From Eustoma russellianum (taxonomy: Eukaryota; Streptophyta; Magnoliopsida; Gentianales; Gentianaceae), in assembly GCA_036186865.1 (NCBI GenBank), contig AP025066.1, forward strand, positions 19,106,052 to 19,170,051: a stretch of 64,000 nt of DNA, given 5' to 3'. Each line of letters opens with the position of its first letter. The stretch's first letter is position 1. Positions 23,501 through 35,700 of this stretch are shown piece after piece. A program made the position numbers and the translations under genes. Under the pieces are notes generated by a model that saw only the letters and a list, made by a program, of their open reading frames with translations, ran no database searches and was not told the origin of the DNA.

Positions 23501-24026
23501 GGAAATACGTTCTTAAATTCATTGATCACCGGTATTTGTTCCATGGGGGAAACTTCTTGTTGAGCATCTATAGCATACACCATATATCCCTCGGCTCCTT
23601 TTTGCAAAGCCTTATAGGCCTTAATCGCCGTCATGTATATCTTCTTTGGAGCTTTGGTTATCTTGACATTTCCTTGTACCGTGATGTCATTCATCTCAGG
23701 GTCCTTGAGGGTCACTTGATTAAGTTTACAATCAATATTGGCATGATTCTTGATCAGCCAATCCATGCCCAATATGACATCAAATTCCTTCATCGGGATT
23801 GGAACTAAGGTCACCGAGAATAACTTCCCATCCAATTCCAAATCACAATCTTTGTACTGGTGGTGAGAAACCAGTGCTTGCTCGCCTGCTGCCTGCACCC
23901 TAAAGGGGTTCTCGAGCCATTCGGGTAAACAGTCGAGTCCTTTGGCGAATCGTTTAGAAATAAAGGAGTGACTAGCCCCACTATCAAACAACACGTTTGC
24001 GGGTACTTTGTTAACTAGGATCACAC
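20592..24026 (-). pseudogene. pol of E2 (protease, RT, RNase H, integrase, chromodomain-like), broken
   Basis: Sense order: protease (LFDSGASHSFISKRF, about 24000), RT (RLCIDYRELNKI at about 23270; catalytic VVVFIDDIL at about 22980), RNase H (YSDASKKGLG-intron-CVLMQNE, then FTDQKSLKYLF), integrase zinc finger (ERCLVCQQVKAEHQ), catalytic core (MDFVMGLP, IVPDRDPKF, TAYRPQTDGQSERTIQTLED) and a chromodomain-like tail ending at 20592. Lesions: TAG at 23191, one base lost near 23006, TAG near 22602, Trp to stop near 21941, 21653 and 21412, a frameshift near 21630 and another near 20878. Motifs remain clear, so decay is recent, but no functional polyprotein can be made. Confidence 0.92.
22437..22506 (-). 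other. predicted intron inside RNase H of E2
   Basis: The 70-bp AT-rich stretch begins GTATGTACATC and ends TTTATAG on the minus strand. The flanks, DASKKGLG and CVLMQNERV, join in frame to the usual RNase H motif with a GGT codon across the junction. E1 has this motif without interruption, so the insertion is specific to the E2 lineage among the elements here. Confidence 0.78.
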
Positions 24027-24135
24027 CTAATCACAAGAGGGTACCACATAAAGGTTTTCACATAACACATATTCAATCATCAACTTAAAGGACTAAAATT
24101 CAGCTTAAGCAACTATTATTTAACTTAGGTCATAC
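24027..24135 (-). other. predicted intron at the gag/protease junction of E2
   Basis: The 109-bp stretch begins GTATGACC and ends GTGATTAG on the minus strand. Joining 24136 to 24026 gives AGT at the junction and the continuous reading VVTS-VILVNKVPANVLFDSGAS. The unspliced reading stops at once, giving Gag alone. The same residue position is interrupted in E1 by a 79-bp intron of different sequence. Confidence 0.78.
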
Positions 24136-25219
24136 TTGTCACCACGTTTGCGTCCTCCTGGACTTCAGCGTCTGTCATGGCGTGGACTCTGGCATTGGGC
24201 CTGCTTTTTTGCTGCTGGGCTGGCCCCGCTCCGACTTGAGATTTAGGGTCCCATTCGGGACAATCCTTGATCCTGTGGCCTGCTTTCCCACATTTGAAGC
24301 ACGCACCAGTTATCTTCCAACACTCACCTGCGTGCCTCCTCCGGCAGTGTGGACATTCTGCGGGTGCTTGTCGATTGGGTTGATTCTGCTGCGGTGCCCC
24401 TTGAGCTAGCCCCGCTTGTCCTTTCCTAGGGATCTTGATCCAACGTCCGGGTCTACTTCCGCTTTGCTCTACCCTCGGCCTCTTGCTCGATTCTTCACGA
24501 GCCTCTCTGTTCTGTGACCGTCGCATGTCACTCTCCACTCGGTAACATGCATCCAACATCTCCTCAAAAGTTTTCAAACTCGACCCCGCGATAGCCGTCC
24601 GTATGCGGGGATTCAGACCCTCTTCAAACTTCAGCATTTTCATCCGATTATTTTCCAATACCAAGGGTGTGAATTTGCCCAAGGCATGGAACCTGTCAGC
24701 GTAATCGGAAACTGTCATCCTCCCTTGTTCAAATTTGTCGAACTGCCTCATCTTTTCCAAAATGGCAGTCTCAGGCACATTGTAGTCTTTGTATGCCTGT
24801 ACAAATTGTCTCCATAGAATCGGAGGAGTCATCTTTGGCAGAATACCATTCCACCATGCATTTGCTCTGCCAGTCAGAAATGGCGTGGCTACATCCACCT
24901 TGAGTTCTTCAGGCACTTGCACAAGCCTGAAGCATTTCTCTACTTCATCGAGCCAAAACCCAGCCACCTCTGGGTCAGTGGTCCCTTCAAAATTAGGGGC
25001 ATGCATCTTCCGCATCTCCCCAATATAATATCTGATGCCTTGCTGGGGAGGTGGTGGAGGAGGTTGTTGTAGTTGTTGCTGCTGCTGAGCAACCCCTTGA
25101 GCTATCACTGTGATAGCGTCTATCAGCGCCTGGGGTACTAAGACTGGAGGTGGTGGTGGTGGAGGGTTATTGTTGTTCCCATTGCCACCGTTTCCTTGAT
25201 TGTCACGTCTAGAAGGCAT
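24136..25219 (-). CDS. Gag of E2 (capsid and nucleocapsid), intact exon
   Basis: Gag forms the particle that holds the element RNA. The start at 25219 (MPSRRDNQGNGG) is chosen because the related E3 gag begins MPLRGDNQGNGG at the same distance from its primer site, and an in-frame upstream ATG gives only four extra residues. About residues 22-70 are Pro/Gln-rich. The capsid domain spans about 75-250 (FWLDEVEKCFRLVQ, WWNGILPKM, RMTVSDYADRF, FEEGLNPRIRTAI). The zinc knuckle CFKCGKAGHRIKDC (CX2CX4HX4C) sits near residue 315. The exon has no stop and reaches VVT plus one base at a GTATG donor; read through, it would end three codons later. It is the best preserved transposon protein in the window. 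Confidence 0.85.
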
Positions 25220-25480
25220 TTTCTGCAAGATCACGCTTATTAGTATCGAGCAGTTCCAAAAATAAATGCTTGGGGTCCATAATGTTGTACTAGGCGGAAT
25301 TCATAAGTTAAAATAAATACATTTATTGATTACTCTTAATCGCGCTCGTACACACACTCATCCCAATCAAACTTAAATCTAGGATTGCATACTTAGACTT
25401 AAAGATCAACTTAGAGTCAAGATCATAGCTTAAGACTCTACATGTCATAACCTAGGTCTCCGAGGTAGATCTGAAGCCTA

Positions 25481-25493
25481 GGCTCTGATACCA
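25481..25493 (-). other. primer binding site of E2
   Basis: Minus strand TGGTATCAGAGCC, two bases after the 5' LTR end, complementary to initiator tRNA-Met. Confidence 0.9.
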
Positions 25494-26188
25494 CCTGTAG
25501 CGCCCTGACCCGGACTGCGGAATCTGAACTGGTACACCCGTCGTAGCTTACTGAGAAGACTACAAGACGTCTCATCTCTCGAGTACACATCATCAATGAC
25601 GTAGGAGAAATAAGTGCGGAAACATATCTCGTAAATCTAAACCATCAATGCAGTACATCAAAGACAACATGAATACCAAAAACTGTATATGGTCGCAGCC
25701 ATCTAAATCTTCAAATGAACTAAGAAACAAAAATAACAAAATCCATCTAGTCAATCCCCTCAACAGGGTCTAAGCATCCCATTCAGCTCACTCGCCGTCG
25801 TCCTCTATGAAAATCATATCGTAGCTAGGCTCATCTGCAATGACAAAGGCAGTACCCTTAGCGAAAAACGCTAGCAAGTAACCCGCTTATAAGACATACG
25901 GGATCAACACATGGCAAGACATGAGTAATATATAATTCAAGGGAATTGTGGGGCACATGTCTTGTAAAACTTCCAAATATATAGGCGAATAACATGATAA
26001 AGCAAGTACAGCAATTCGTACGCAAATAACAATTCAATGGCTATCAAATACCACGCACATCCATACCACAACGACTCTCGTGATGCATGTCAAAATATGC
26101 ACTACACTACACAATCACAAATGCATGAGCCATTTCTTTTCAAAACAGTGCAATGCATGTCACAATGTCCGGTCTCGTAACTCGTTAT

Positions 26189-26470
26189 CCTGTAACGTGT
26201 CCCGGCTTATATTTCCATCCCGGTTTGCGTTACAGGCCTCGTTATGCTCTGTGATGCACCTCGGCTTATATTTTCATCCCGATTAACATCACAGATCTCG
26301 TAAAACTCTGCAATGCACCTCGGCTTACATTTCCATCCCGATTAACAATGCAGAGGACTTTATACCCTGTAACGTGCCCCGGCTTATATTTCCATCCCGG
26401 TTTGCGTTATAGCCTTTTGTGCCCTGTAATGCACCTCGGCTTAAATTTCCATCCCGATTAACATTACAGG
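26189..26470 (-). repeat. five-hairpin covarying array, 5' LTR of E2
   Basis: Same five hairpins in the same order as at 18698-18978. Here the first has the full stem CTGTAACG, and its right arm is CGTTACAG. One mutation (TTATAG in the fourth right arm) breaks a single base pair. Because this is the 5' LTR, these hairpins would lie in the 5' leader of the genomic RNA. Confidence 0.85.
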
Positions 26471-26975
26471 TCTCCTTCGCAAATATGTACCGAAGCACAT
26501 CTCTTTTTCAAAACCATATGCAATGCAAGTGCCATGATGCAAGACTCCTTATCTCACTCACATTCTTGTTCGCATAGATGCCAGTCACATTCACATATTC
26601 AATTTACATTCAACAACACGCAACCACACAAGAATCCCCTCACTTACACATCAATGCCTATACTTCAAGCTAGGTCGTCAAGACTTAACCTTGAATCTAA
26701 AATTCACAAACCAATGGAAGAACCCCTATCTTCCTTCATTGAACTCTATAAACCCTCGTACGTTCATTTCCTAACCTTCCTAGGTCATCCACGTTGAAAT
26801 CCGATTCAAATGCCCTTCAAAATCTCCAAACTTGATTCACCATCCTAAGTCATGTTCCCAAGACTTAGACTAACTTCAATCAAGTCCTAAGAAGTCTCTA
26901 AGGTCACCCAAAGAGTCCCTTAGCTTCCCTCTTCCTCCCCTTAACTTTCCCCAAAACCTGATGGACATCATCCCC

Positions 26976-27254
26976 TCACATCGATCGATCGATGTGACTT
27001 CATACCCTCACATCGATCGATCGATGTCCATCAGAGAACATCGATCTCTCAGCCCTTCCTACATCGATCGATCGAAGTGACTTCATCCCCTCACATCGAT
27101 CGATCGATGTCCATCAGAGGACATCATACCCTCACATCGATCGATCGAAGTACTTCATCCCCTCACATCGATCGATCGATGTCCATCAGAGGACATCATA
27201 CCCTCACATCGATCGATCGAAGTACTTCATCCCCTCACATCGATCGATCGATGT
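26976..27254 (-). repeat. CGATCGATCG palindrome array, 5' LTR of E2
   Basis: As at 19485-19692, with one additional unit of about 71 bp (27110-27252 holds two copies where the 3' LTR has one). It shows the array changes in length after or during insertion. Confidence 0.85.
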
Positions 27255-27844
27255 CCACGATTCCAGAACAGAAACTTTGCGATTTCTGCAGAAACTGCAG
27301 AACCATAACTCCAATTGATCCCAAACTTCATCCCAATCAATCCAAGCCTAATCTCTGCTATAATCTCATGCTTAAACTATGAATCAAACACTGCACACAT
27401 ATCAATTACCGATTCAAGCCTAACACTCAAACCATCCACCAAAACAACCCAAAAATCCTACCTTTCTCTCCATTCTTCCCTCAATCTAAAATAGCAGCAA
27501 AGAGAGGGTTCAAGGGATTTGGATTTGCAAGAATTCAACTAATCCACAACATCAACGAAGGATTTCAATATACAGTAGCCAAATCTCGAAATCAAAACAC
27601 ATAATGTGCACACATAGATTCACATAAAGAAACTACTGCATGGTGATCCAATTTGATATCAAAATAGGCCATTTTCTTTCGCAAAACGTAAGAACTTATA
27701 AGTAGATTACTTGCCTTTGATTTCTTGAAGGGGAAACGGAGAACGAATGCAGATTGGATGAAGATTTGAGGCCTTCTTCTCTAGGGTTGATGGAATCGTC
27801 TATGGGGAGAGACTTGGCGTCGGTTTCTTTCTGCTAATGGGGAG

Positions 27845-27873
27845 AAACTGACGTCCAGTCAGTTTTTATATGG
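27845..27873 (-). promoter_or_regulatory. core promoter with stem-loop, 5' LTR of E2
   Basis: Minus strand reads TATATAAAAACTGAC, a good TATA box, then TGGAC and GTCAGTTT. Transcription would start about 30 bp downstream, so most of the LTR (including the palindrome and hairpin arrays) would be transcribed leader. Start site inferred by distance only. Confidence 0.6.
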
Positions 27874-28109
27874 AATGGGGAAAATTTGGAGTTCCTAAAT
27901 TATATCCTATTTTCTTATTTATCTTAAAGGATAATCTCCTAATATTTAATTCCAAAATTAAATACAAATTAATTCCAATATTTAAACCTCCAATTAATTC
28001 ACATTAATCCTGTTACTTAGTTCGTAATTCATTACCGTTTACCGTCATTAATCTCATTTTATTCCTTTATTATCTTCTAATTATTCTACGGAGGGTGCGG
28101 GATATAACA

Positions 28110-28680
28110 ACCCCTCTTTTGATGAACTAGTCCTTTCCAAATTCATCACAATCATAAAGTCTAACCATACCCCTATATCGCTGTCCATGATTCATGAAAA
28201 CACCAATCTCAAAGCTTGAAACAACAGCACATTTTGGCATTACAAACACATATTTAAGTTCCTCACAACGAAGAATATCAGGTGAATCAATGATCTTGCA
28301 AAGACATGCATAATCCCAACTATATAATCATTATCTTCTTATCCATCATACGTATTCTCACACGAAAACTAAAGAATGTTAAACTATGCAGCAAAAATGG
28401 TAGCAGAAGTCGCTTTTAAAAAAAGGAAAACAAGATTAGAAATTAAGGTCCAGAACTAACATACTATGTATACATTAGATATATCAAAGTAACACAAGTG
28501 GAATTCTATAGCCTGAAATGCTGAGGGACAACGTGACGCAACCAAAAACGCACGGCTGAAGGAAAACCGATCAGTTTTACAGGTCTACCAACACTTTTTT
28601 CTCCTTCACCTCTTGAGAAAAATACGTGGGTATACAATGAGATGCCGTTACCTATTTATCTAAAGTTTCGAGTTAGTATG
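28110..28680. other. intergenic sequence between E2 and the solo LTR
   Basis: I see no gene or repeat that I can support. The last five bases GTATG are the left target duplicate of the solo LTR. Confidence 0.5.
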
Positions 28681-30567
28681 TGAAGCGCACCGCTCCCGAG
28701 CTCTAACATCGGGAACAGTGCACCCGCCGTATCTCACTAAGAAGAATACAAAGCGTCGAATCAATCTCTTACTTATCAAAATGACGTAGAAATTTTTTCG
28801 CGGAAACGTAAACCATAACATATATTAAACTCTAGTAACCGTCATTACATTGCTAAATAAAAATTCTGGGAATAAAAGTAGTAAAGTAGTATGTGAAAAA
28901 TCCTCAAAGCATAAATAAGAACAAAACAGCTGCAGAGTCCCCTCATATCCTAGCTGCAGCTCTCAACCAGCCCACTCTACTACGTCCATCTCGTCCTCAA
29001 CGAAGATGTGCTTATAGTCCTCATCCAGATCACCTGGGAAGTAGGGGTGAGTGACAGAAAATCACCCAGTTGATGCCCGCCTCAAACCAATACAAAACGT
29101 GCATACCGAAAATCCCGATACCTACGCCCTATAGATGCAGTATACCTCATGCAATGCACGTGCCATGAATGCAACATAGATGCAGTATACCTCATGCAAT
29201 GCACGTGCCATGAATGCAACAACAAAAGTCCCCTGGGGCCCGTACGCCCATCCTCACCAACTCCGGCACTCAATATTTAGTCGCCTAGGGCCCGTACGCC
29301 CATCCTCACCATCTTCGGCACTCAATATTTAGTTTAGTAAATTTTAAGAACATTGAAAAGTTGTTATTTAGCATCCCCTTATTTTTTCTTAGCTTTTATT
29401 AATTTTGTAGAATTTTCTACTATTTTTCCTTATTTAATTCTATTTGTTGCTAATTATTTTTAATTACTTACATTTATCAAAATTCAGAAATTAAGTGGGA
29501 ATAATTTAATTTTAACCTTTTATATTTTCTGTAATTTATTTAGAATTTTCTGATAAATAAATATATTTTTTTGGAATTTTAAACTAATTTTAATTAATTA
29601 TTTATCATTTATTCATTTCAGAAATTAATTTTCAGATTTTTTATTTATTTTTCCGGTTTGGGCCGGCCTGCTACCTGGTCCGGTCCACTGGCCATCCGGT
29701 CCGGTCCGGCTGCCAGGCCGGTCCAACAGCATTTTCCTTTTTTTTTATTTTTTTATATTAAATTATATTTCCTTCTAACCTTCATAAAATCTTCGTTTTA
29801 ACTCCGATTGACCTCAAACCAGTTGCATTGGACTCGATATAACGAGACGCAACTTTTGGGAATGGACACGTCAGCACGTGTCCGGACGTGCCGTCAGGGG
29901 CCGCGCATGGGTCCCACGCGCCACCCCCTGAAACGCGTCCGTCAGACCCGTTTTTCGACTTCCAACCAAATCCTAACCTATTCCGGGCTAGATGAACCTA
30001 TTCTAAGGCCAAAACACAACTTTTAAGAGTCTCCTAATATGAAAATTTTCCATTATTTTTGGTTCAATCAAATCCTACCACCCAAGTTCAAACACATACA
30101 AGCATATTCTAGCAATAAAACAATTACCTCATGCTTTTTCGAATATAAACAAATACAAATCTACATCTAATACAAATAAAAGCAATGAATCACATAAAAA
30201 AATACCATCAAAGCATGCATGGATTGTACCCATTTGAGGGGGGAAGAGGCACCTACCTGATTGACACTAAAACGAACAATTTAGACGGATTAGAACTCGG
30301 ATTTGGAGACCGCGTTAGTCTTCTTCTTCTCTCCTTTTTTTTCTTTTTTTTCCTCCCTCTCCCTCACAGTCGTTCTCCTCTCTCTTTTTTTTAAAAAATA
30401 TGCGTTGCTTTTAGGATATGGGGGTTGGGGGATTTTATTTTGGTTAGGGAAGAGATTTTAGGAATTTGATGGAATAATTTATGGAAATAGGATAAGGTAG
30501 TTATCCTGAAAGATTTAAATTAAATAATTTTTTTTATCCTTTCATTTTATCTTTATCCTCTATTATC

Positions 30568-30637
<70 letters not shown>

Positions 30638-30660
30638 TAAGAAAAATCACGGCTGTAACA
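28681..30660 (-). mobile_element. solo LTR (gypsy-like), 1980 bp
   Basis: On the minus strand it starts TGTTACAGCC (30660) and ends GCGCTTCA (28681). The same GTATG lies directly on both sides (28676-28680 and 30661-30665), a perfect 5-bp target duplication. There is no internal region, so the element was reduced to one LTR by recombination. Its end (TACGGCGGGTGCACT) resembles the ends of E2, E3 and E4 LTRs. It contains two tandem pairs (29121-29221 and 29231-29335), a GC-rich CCGGTCC-repeat stretch (29652-29725) and a (TTA)n run. Confidence 0.88.
30568..30637. repeat. (TTA)n microsatellite
   Basis: About 23 uninterrupted TTA units inside the start of the solo LTR (sense strand TAA). Confidence 0.95.
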
Positions 30661-32463
30661 GTATGAATCTCATCTTCAACATGGTACTGGAACTAGTTAT
30701 ATTTCAGATGGCTTACACTTTATCTGACCTATGTTGGTTATTTATTATTTTTTACTTCACCTAAATATAGATGTTTATCTCTGTCTCGTTGTTTGTCACT
30801 GTTTTGTTATGTGTACTGATACACATTTTCTGACAACTAACTTGAAAGTGTACCAGATACAATTGTAGAGTAATGGCAAGGAGGTTGTGAGGATTATTTT
30901 TAAGTATAAAAAATATTGTTTCACCTCAATTTAAAAATACACATTAATTTGAATATAAAACAAAAAATTAACTAAGAAATTATCGAATATCAAACTAACT
31001 GAACAATCGAAATTAAACTTTGACTTTAAAGATTTCCTTGACTGATTCTACGATCTAATTGAATTCTTTTTTAACGAGTACTTCAGTCTTTAACCAAAAT
31101 AACTAACTAGTTTCTCTTCTGAATTGTTAAGGATGAAATTCTCTATTTTAGTTCTTACTCAATTTATTGACATAAAAACCTGATTTAATTCGACAAACTC
31201 CATATTTTAATGTAAACTTTAACCAACCCAAATTGCATTAAATATCTACATAATTCACTAGTTTTAATAACACTTGATTAATTAATCATAGAAATCCACC
31301 TATAGAAATTAAATCTATCCTTGACCAATTTTACTATAAGTTGGTTGTTGACATTATTCTAATTAAAATCTTCATCTTCCGGTTCTTTAAATTTAATTAT
31401 ATGACCTAATAATAGGTTATCAATCTTTGCACCCTTTTTTTAAATTTTTTTGCCTCATGGGTAATTTTGCAGAGGAAAAGGAGTAGAAAGAGTGGAGGAA
31501 GATGATGCCTATTTTAGCCTAAATTTTTAGAGTAAATAACAATATTTCACCAATTAAATTGTTTTTCTTTTTCAATTAAGAAACTAGCTTTTTAGATCAA
31601 CATTTTATCTATTTTCATCTATTTATTCGGTTCCAATGACAGAATCGTGAAATTAATATTGATCGTCCATATTGATCTTCAATCGACATAGTTAAATACT
31701 ATATTTTCTGTAAATTCAATAACAATAAAATGCAGTTTCAATTCAATAAAATAGTTAAATATATGTTTATTTGGCTGAATAACGTAAAAAATAATATTAA
31801 TTTATTTATAAATCAACTAAGCTAAAATGATGTAACTAGTTTAACTAAAAATCTATAGCTTTTACATAATTTGACGAAACTAGGAATAGTTAATTAATTC
31901 ACTTTTTAAGCCGATTGAGCACATAAAGCACCAAATATTGCCCAAATTAAATAGTAAAGGACAAGAAAATATATATAAATATGAGTTATATAATGTACAT
32001 GTTTGGCAGACGTGCATGTGAGGGTGAATGTCCAAAAGTTTTGACCTACATTTGCTAATTTTAAAAAAATATATAGGTTATATGAACAGTAGGTCAACAT
32101 AGCTCTCCATATGTATATAAATATCACACTTTTTATTTGTTCAGCTTATGTTTATCAATATTTCACTTACAAGCTCATTGGGTGTGCTCCGTGTTCTTCT
32201 AGTAAACCGTAGTTCAGTGAACCATATCACCAAATTACAGTTTTTCTTGCACCCTCATGATTGTGATGCCCCATGTATACAATACCGTGATCACAACTAG
32301 CCAACCATCATACAAGTGTGCTTGCCACGTGTGCAACAGTGCAATAGCAACAAATCTTTGTAGCCTTGAACAAATTAATTTAAACGTGCTAGGCTATAGT
32401 AATTTCGTCCCAACAAAATATAGTTAGACATAATTTACTCTAGAACGTTATGAGATTGGTAAA
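30661..32463. other. AT-rich intergenic region
   Basis: No gene, repeat family or RNA gene could be supported. The last five bases GTAAA are the left target duplicate of CopA. Confidence 0.5.
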
Positions 32464-32703
32464 TGATAAAAATTAGACACGGGTATGTTATGGAGAAAAT
32501 TTCAGTATATTTCTCAATGACTTCTGTACATCCTTTTTCACCTTTACTTATAGGTCTACTCCTATACACATATATGGTAACCGAATAATTACAAAATCAA
32601 TTACAATAATTTATAAATCAATCACATTAACTCCTATTCTACAATCACATCCCGTATTCTTGGCAATTGCTCTTAATTAGAGGATCTCCCATTATTACCA
32701 ACA
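32464..32703 (-). repeat. 3' LTR of CopA
   Basis: Sense strand TGTTGGTAATAATGG to TTTTTATCA. Preceded on the sense strand by the polypurine tract CTTGAGGGGGAG (32704-32715). The pol reading frame runs 9 bases into this LTR before its stop at 32695. Confidence 0.93.
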
Positions 32704-35700
32704 CTCCCCCTCAAGTTGAATCGTGGGGTCAACAACGTTCAACTTGTACAGTATATTCTCGAATGCCCTTCCGTTGACTGCTTTAGTTAGTACATCTGCC
32801 AACTGGTCCTTTGACTGTACATACGGTAAACTGACCAACCCGTCTTCTAGCTTTTCTTTGATGAAGTGTCGATCGATTTCCACGTGCTTGGTCCTATCAT
32901 GTTGTACCGGATTCTCTGATATGCTTATGGACGCCTTATATTCACACAGCAGTGGCATGAGCAAGTTTACCTGTAGTCCAATGTCTTTAAACAACTTCTG
33001 TATCCATAATACTTCTGTGATTCCCTTCACAATCCCACGAAACTCTGCTTCGGCGCTGGAAAGAGCGATTACTTTCTGTTTCTTGCTTCTCCACATCACT
33101 ATATTACCACCTATTAGCACAAAATATCCGAAAGTAGACTTTCGGTCCACTGCACTCCCAGCCCAATCAGCATCAGTATACGCTTGTATATTAAGGTGTC
33201 CATTGTTTTGAAACATGATTCCTCTCCCTGGTGTATACTTCAGATATTGTAAGATACGCATGACCGCACTCATATGATGTTCTTGGGGGTTATGCATGAA
33301 CTGGCTGACCATGCCAACTGCAAAGGCTATATCGGGTCGAGTGTGCGACAAATAGATCAACTTGCCGACCAGTCTCTGGTACTGTCCTTTGTCTGCAGAG
33401 GGTGCCCCATCGATATACTGTAACTTAAGATTCATTGCCATGGGCGTGTTGACTGGCTTACAATAAAGCATTCCCACCTCTGTTAGTAGATCCAGAACAT
33501 ATTTCCATTGTGATATGTAAATCCTTCTTTTTGATCTTAACACTTCAATACCTAGAAAGTATTTCAGACTGCCAAGATCCTTCATCTCAAACTTAGTAAA
33601 TAGATGCTTACGCAGTCGTGATATTTCTTCAGTATCATCTCCGGTGATCACCATATTATCTACATAGATAATCATGCACGTTACCAATCCCTTCCTCCTT
33701 TTTATGAACAACGTATGGTCAGCATTACTCTGGCGGTACCCATCCTGCTTCATGACTCCTGTGAATCTTCCAAACTATGCTCGTGGAGACTGTTTCAATC
33801 CATATAGTGCCTTTCGGAGCTTGCAAACTTCCCGTGTTTTAAAGTTCCCTGAGAATCCAGGGGTGGATCCATATATACCTCTTCTTTTAATTCTTCGTGT
33901 AAGAACACATTTTTAACATCAAACTGATGAAGAGGCCAATTCTGGGTTGCTGCAACGGAAAACAGTACTCTAATAGTATCAATTCGAGCCACAGGGGAGA
34001 ACGTTTCAGAATAATCAATGCCATATGTCCGAGTGTATCCTTTGGATACCAAACGAGCTTTATACCTCTCAACACTTCCATCGGCTTTGTATTTAATTGC
34101 GAAAACCCAACGACACCCAACCGTCTTTTTTCCAGGAGGAAGGACACATTTTTCCCAAGTTTTGTTCTTTTCTAGCGCTGTCATCTCGGTAGTCATGGCC
34201 TCCTTCCATCTTGGTTCGTTTTGGGCCTCATCAAATGGAATCGATTCAGAACATAGAGATGCAAAGAAACCTTTGGCCATATCTGACACTCCATCCATTG
34301 GCATATTCACTGGATACCGGGACACTTTAGATATTCGTTCTGGGGAGTATCGCTTGGGTGGAACTCCTCGTTTTGTCCTCGAGGGTAACACTCACACCTG
34401 CTGCTGCTGCTCAAAGGAACTATTAGTAGGCATGCATATTTCTGAGTTATCTGAACAGCTAGAGGAAAGGATTGTTTCAATGTTTTCATTTGGGGTGGCA
34501 ACAAGAGTATTTTCAAAAATATCAGTAGGGTTATCATCAGAAATAGATAGTACATTATGTGTATCATAATCAAGTACCTTTGACGTTTCATCCACGGGTA
34601 GATGACCATCAAGGTGTACTAGTGCTCTGGAGGATACATTGTTGGGAGCTATAGTGCAGCCGACGTCATCTACTTGCCCTGGTGGTCCAGCTGTTGGACA
34701 TGTGAGTGATGACACCAACCAATTGAGAGATCCACAGTCTGGATTCTCCCCCTGAGCTCGAGATTAGGGGGAGTAATAGTATTCCGTTTCAAGGAAAATA
34801 TAGTTCATGGTGACATGGACTCGATGGGTTTTAGGATTATAGCAACGGTAGCCTTTTTGACTGGAAGTATATCCAACAAAGACACACTTATCGGCACAAG
34901 GATCAAGTTTTGTTCGTTCATTTTTGGGAGTATGTATAAAGACTGTGCACCCAAAAATTCGTGGAGGTAGGGTAAAGATCGATGGTATGGGGTGTTGAGT
35001 TGCCAAGGTTTGTATAGGTGTTTTATATTGAAGTATCTTAGTGGGAAGGCGATTAATAAGATATGTGGCTGTGGATACTGCCTCCGGCCAAAAACTTATC
35101 GGGACATGATCATGGCTCTAGTCATTTCAAGAATAATACGATTTTTTCGCTCTGCACCCCATTTTGTTCTGGGGTATTAGGACATGTTGTTTGATGGATA
35201 ATGCCTTTATCATGAAAGAAATTAGCTAGGCCTGTATTAATATACTCCCCCCATTATCAGATCGAAGGATTTGAATCTTGGTGTTGAACTGTGTAAGGAC
35301 CATATTGTAAAAATGCACAAATTTCTGGTGAACTTCAGATTTATGTTTCATGATATATAACCATGTCATTCTAGAGAAATCATCAACAAACAATACATAA
35401 TATTGAAATCCAAGAGCAGTATTATATGGTGAAGGTCCCCACACATCAGAATGTACCAAAGTAAACATGCGATCGACACGAGTATTATTTGGTGAATAAG
35501 ACACCCGAGTTTGTTTTGCTCGGAGGCAAGTATCACAAGAAAAAACATGTTTATAGGAGTTAAACAGCGAAGGAAATAAATGTTTTAGATAGGTAAATGA
35601 GGGATGTCCTAATCGGCGATGCCATAACCACACCTGTCTTTCAGCCGTTCTGTTGGCAAGATTAGACCGTCCATATTGCACCACTGCATCAACAAAGTAT

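Larger units (their letters stand above)
18004..28109 (-). mobile_element. E2: complete Ty3/gypsy Tekay-type retrotransposon, 10.1 kb
   Basis: Both LTRs, primer site, gag, pol and polypurine tract are present in order on the minus strand. LTRs are 2543 bp (18004-20546) and 2614 bp (25496-28109) and look nearly identical apart from one extra tandem unit, so insertion was fairly recent. Flanking bases ACCTC and ACCCC suggest a 5-bp duplication with one mutation. The protease-RT-RNase H-integrase order and a chromodomain-like C-terminus (VQWNNHTEREATWELEEKM) place it with chromoviruses, Tekay clade by wording. Gag is intact, pol is broken at several places. Two introns are predicted. E3 is a non-autonomous relative with related LTRs. 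Confidence 0.95.
25496..28109 (-). repeat. 5' LTR of E2
   Basis: Sense strand runs from TGTTATATCCC (28109) to GGCGCTACA (25496). Same layout as the 3' LTR, with hairpin array at 26189-26470, palindrome array at 26976-27254 and core promoter at 27845-27872. It has one additional unit of about 71 bp in the palindrome array. Confidence 0.93.

Noticed and set aside
24182..24409. Plus-strand frames opposite gag and RT (for example 21947-22174 and 32723-33211)
   Set aside because: Shadows of the minus-strand transposon genes, without domains of their own.
27077..27382. A 101-codon frame with repeated SIRGHHTLTSIDRST units
   Set aside because: It is a translation of the CGATCGATCG palindrome array in the E2 LTR, not a protein gene.
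29082..29273. Short frame with repeated LLHSWHVHCMRYTAS
   Set aside because: Translation of a tandem pair in the solo LTR.
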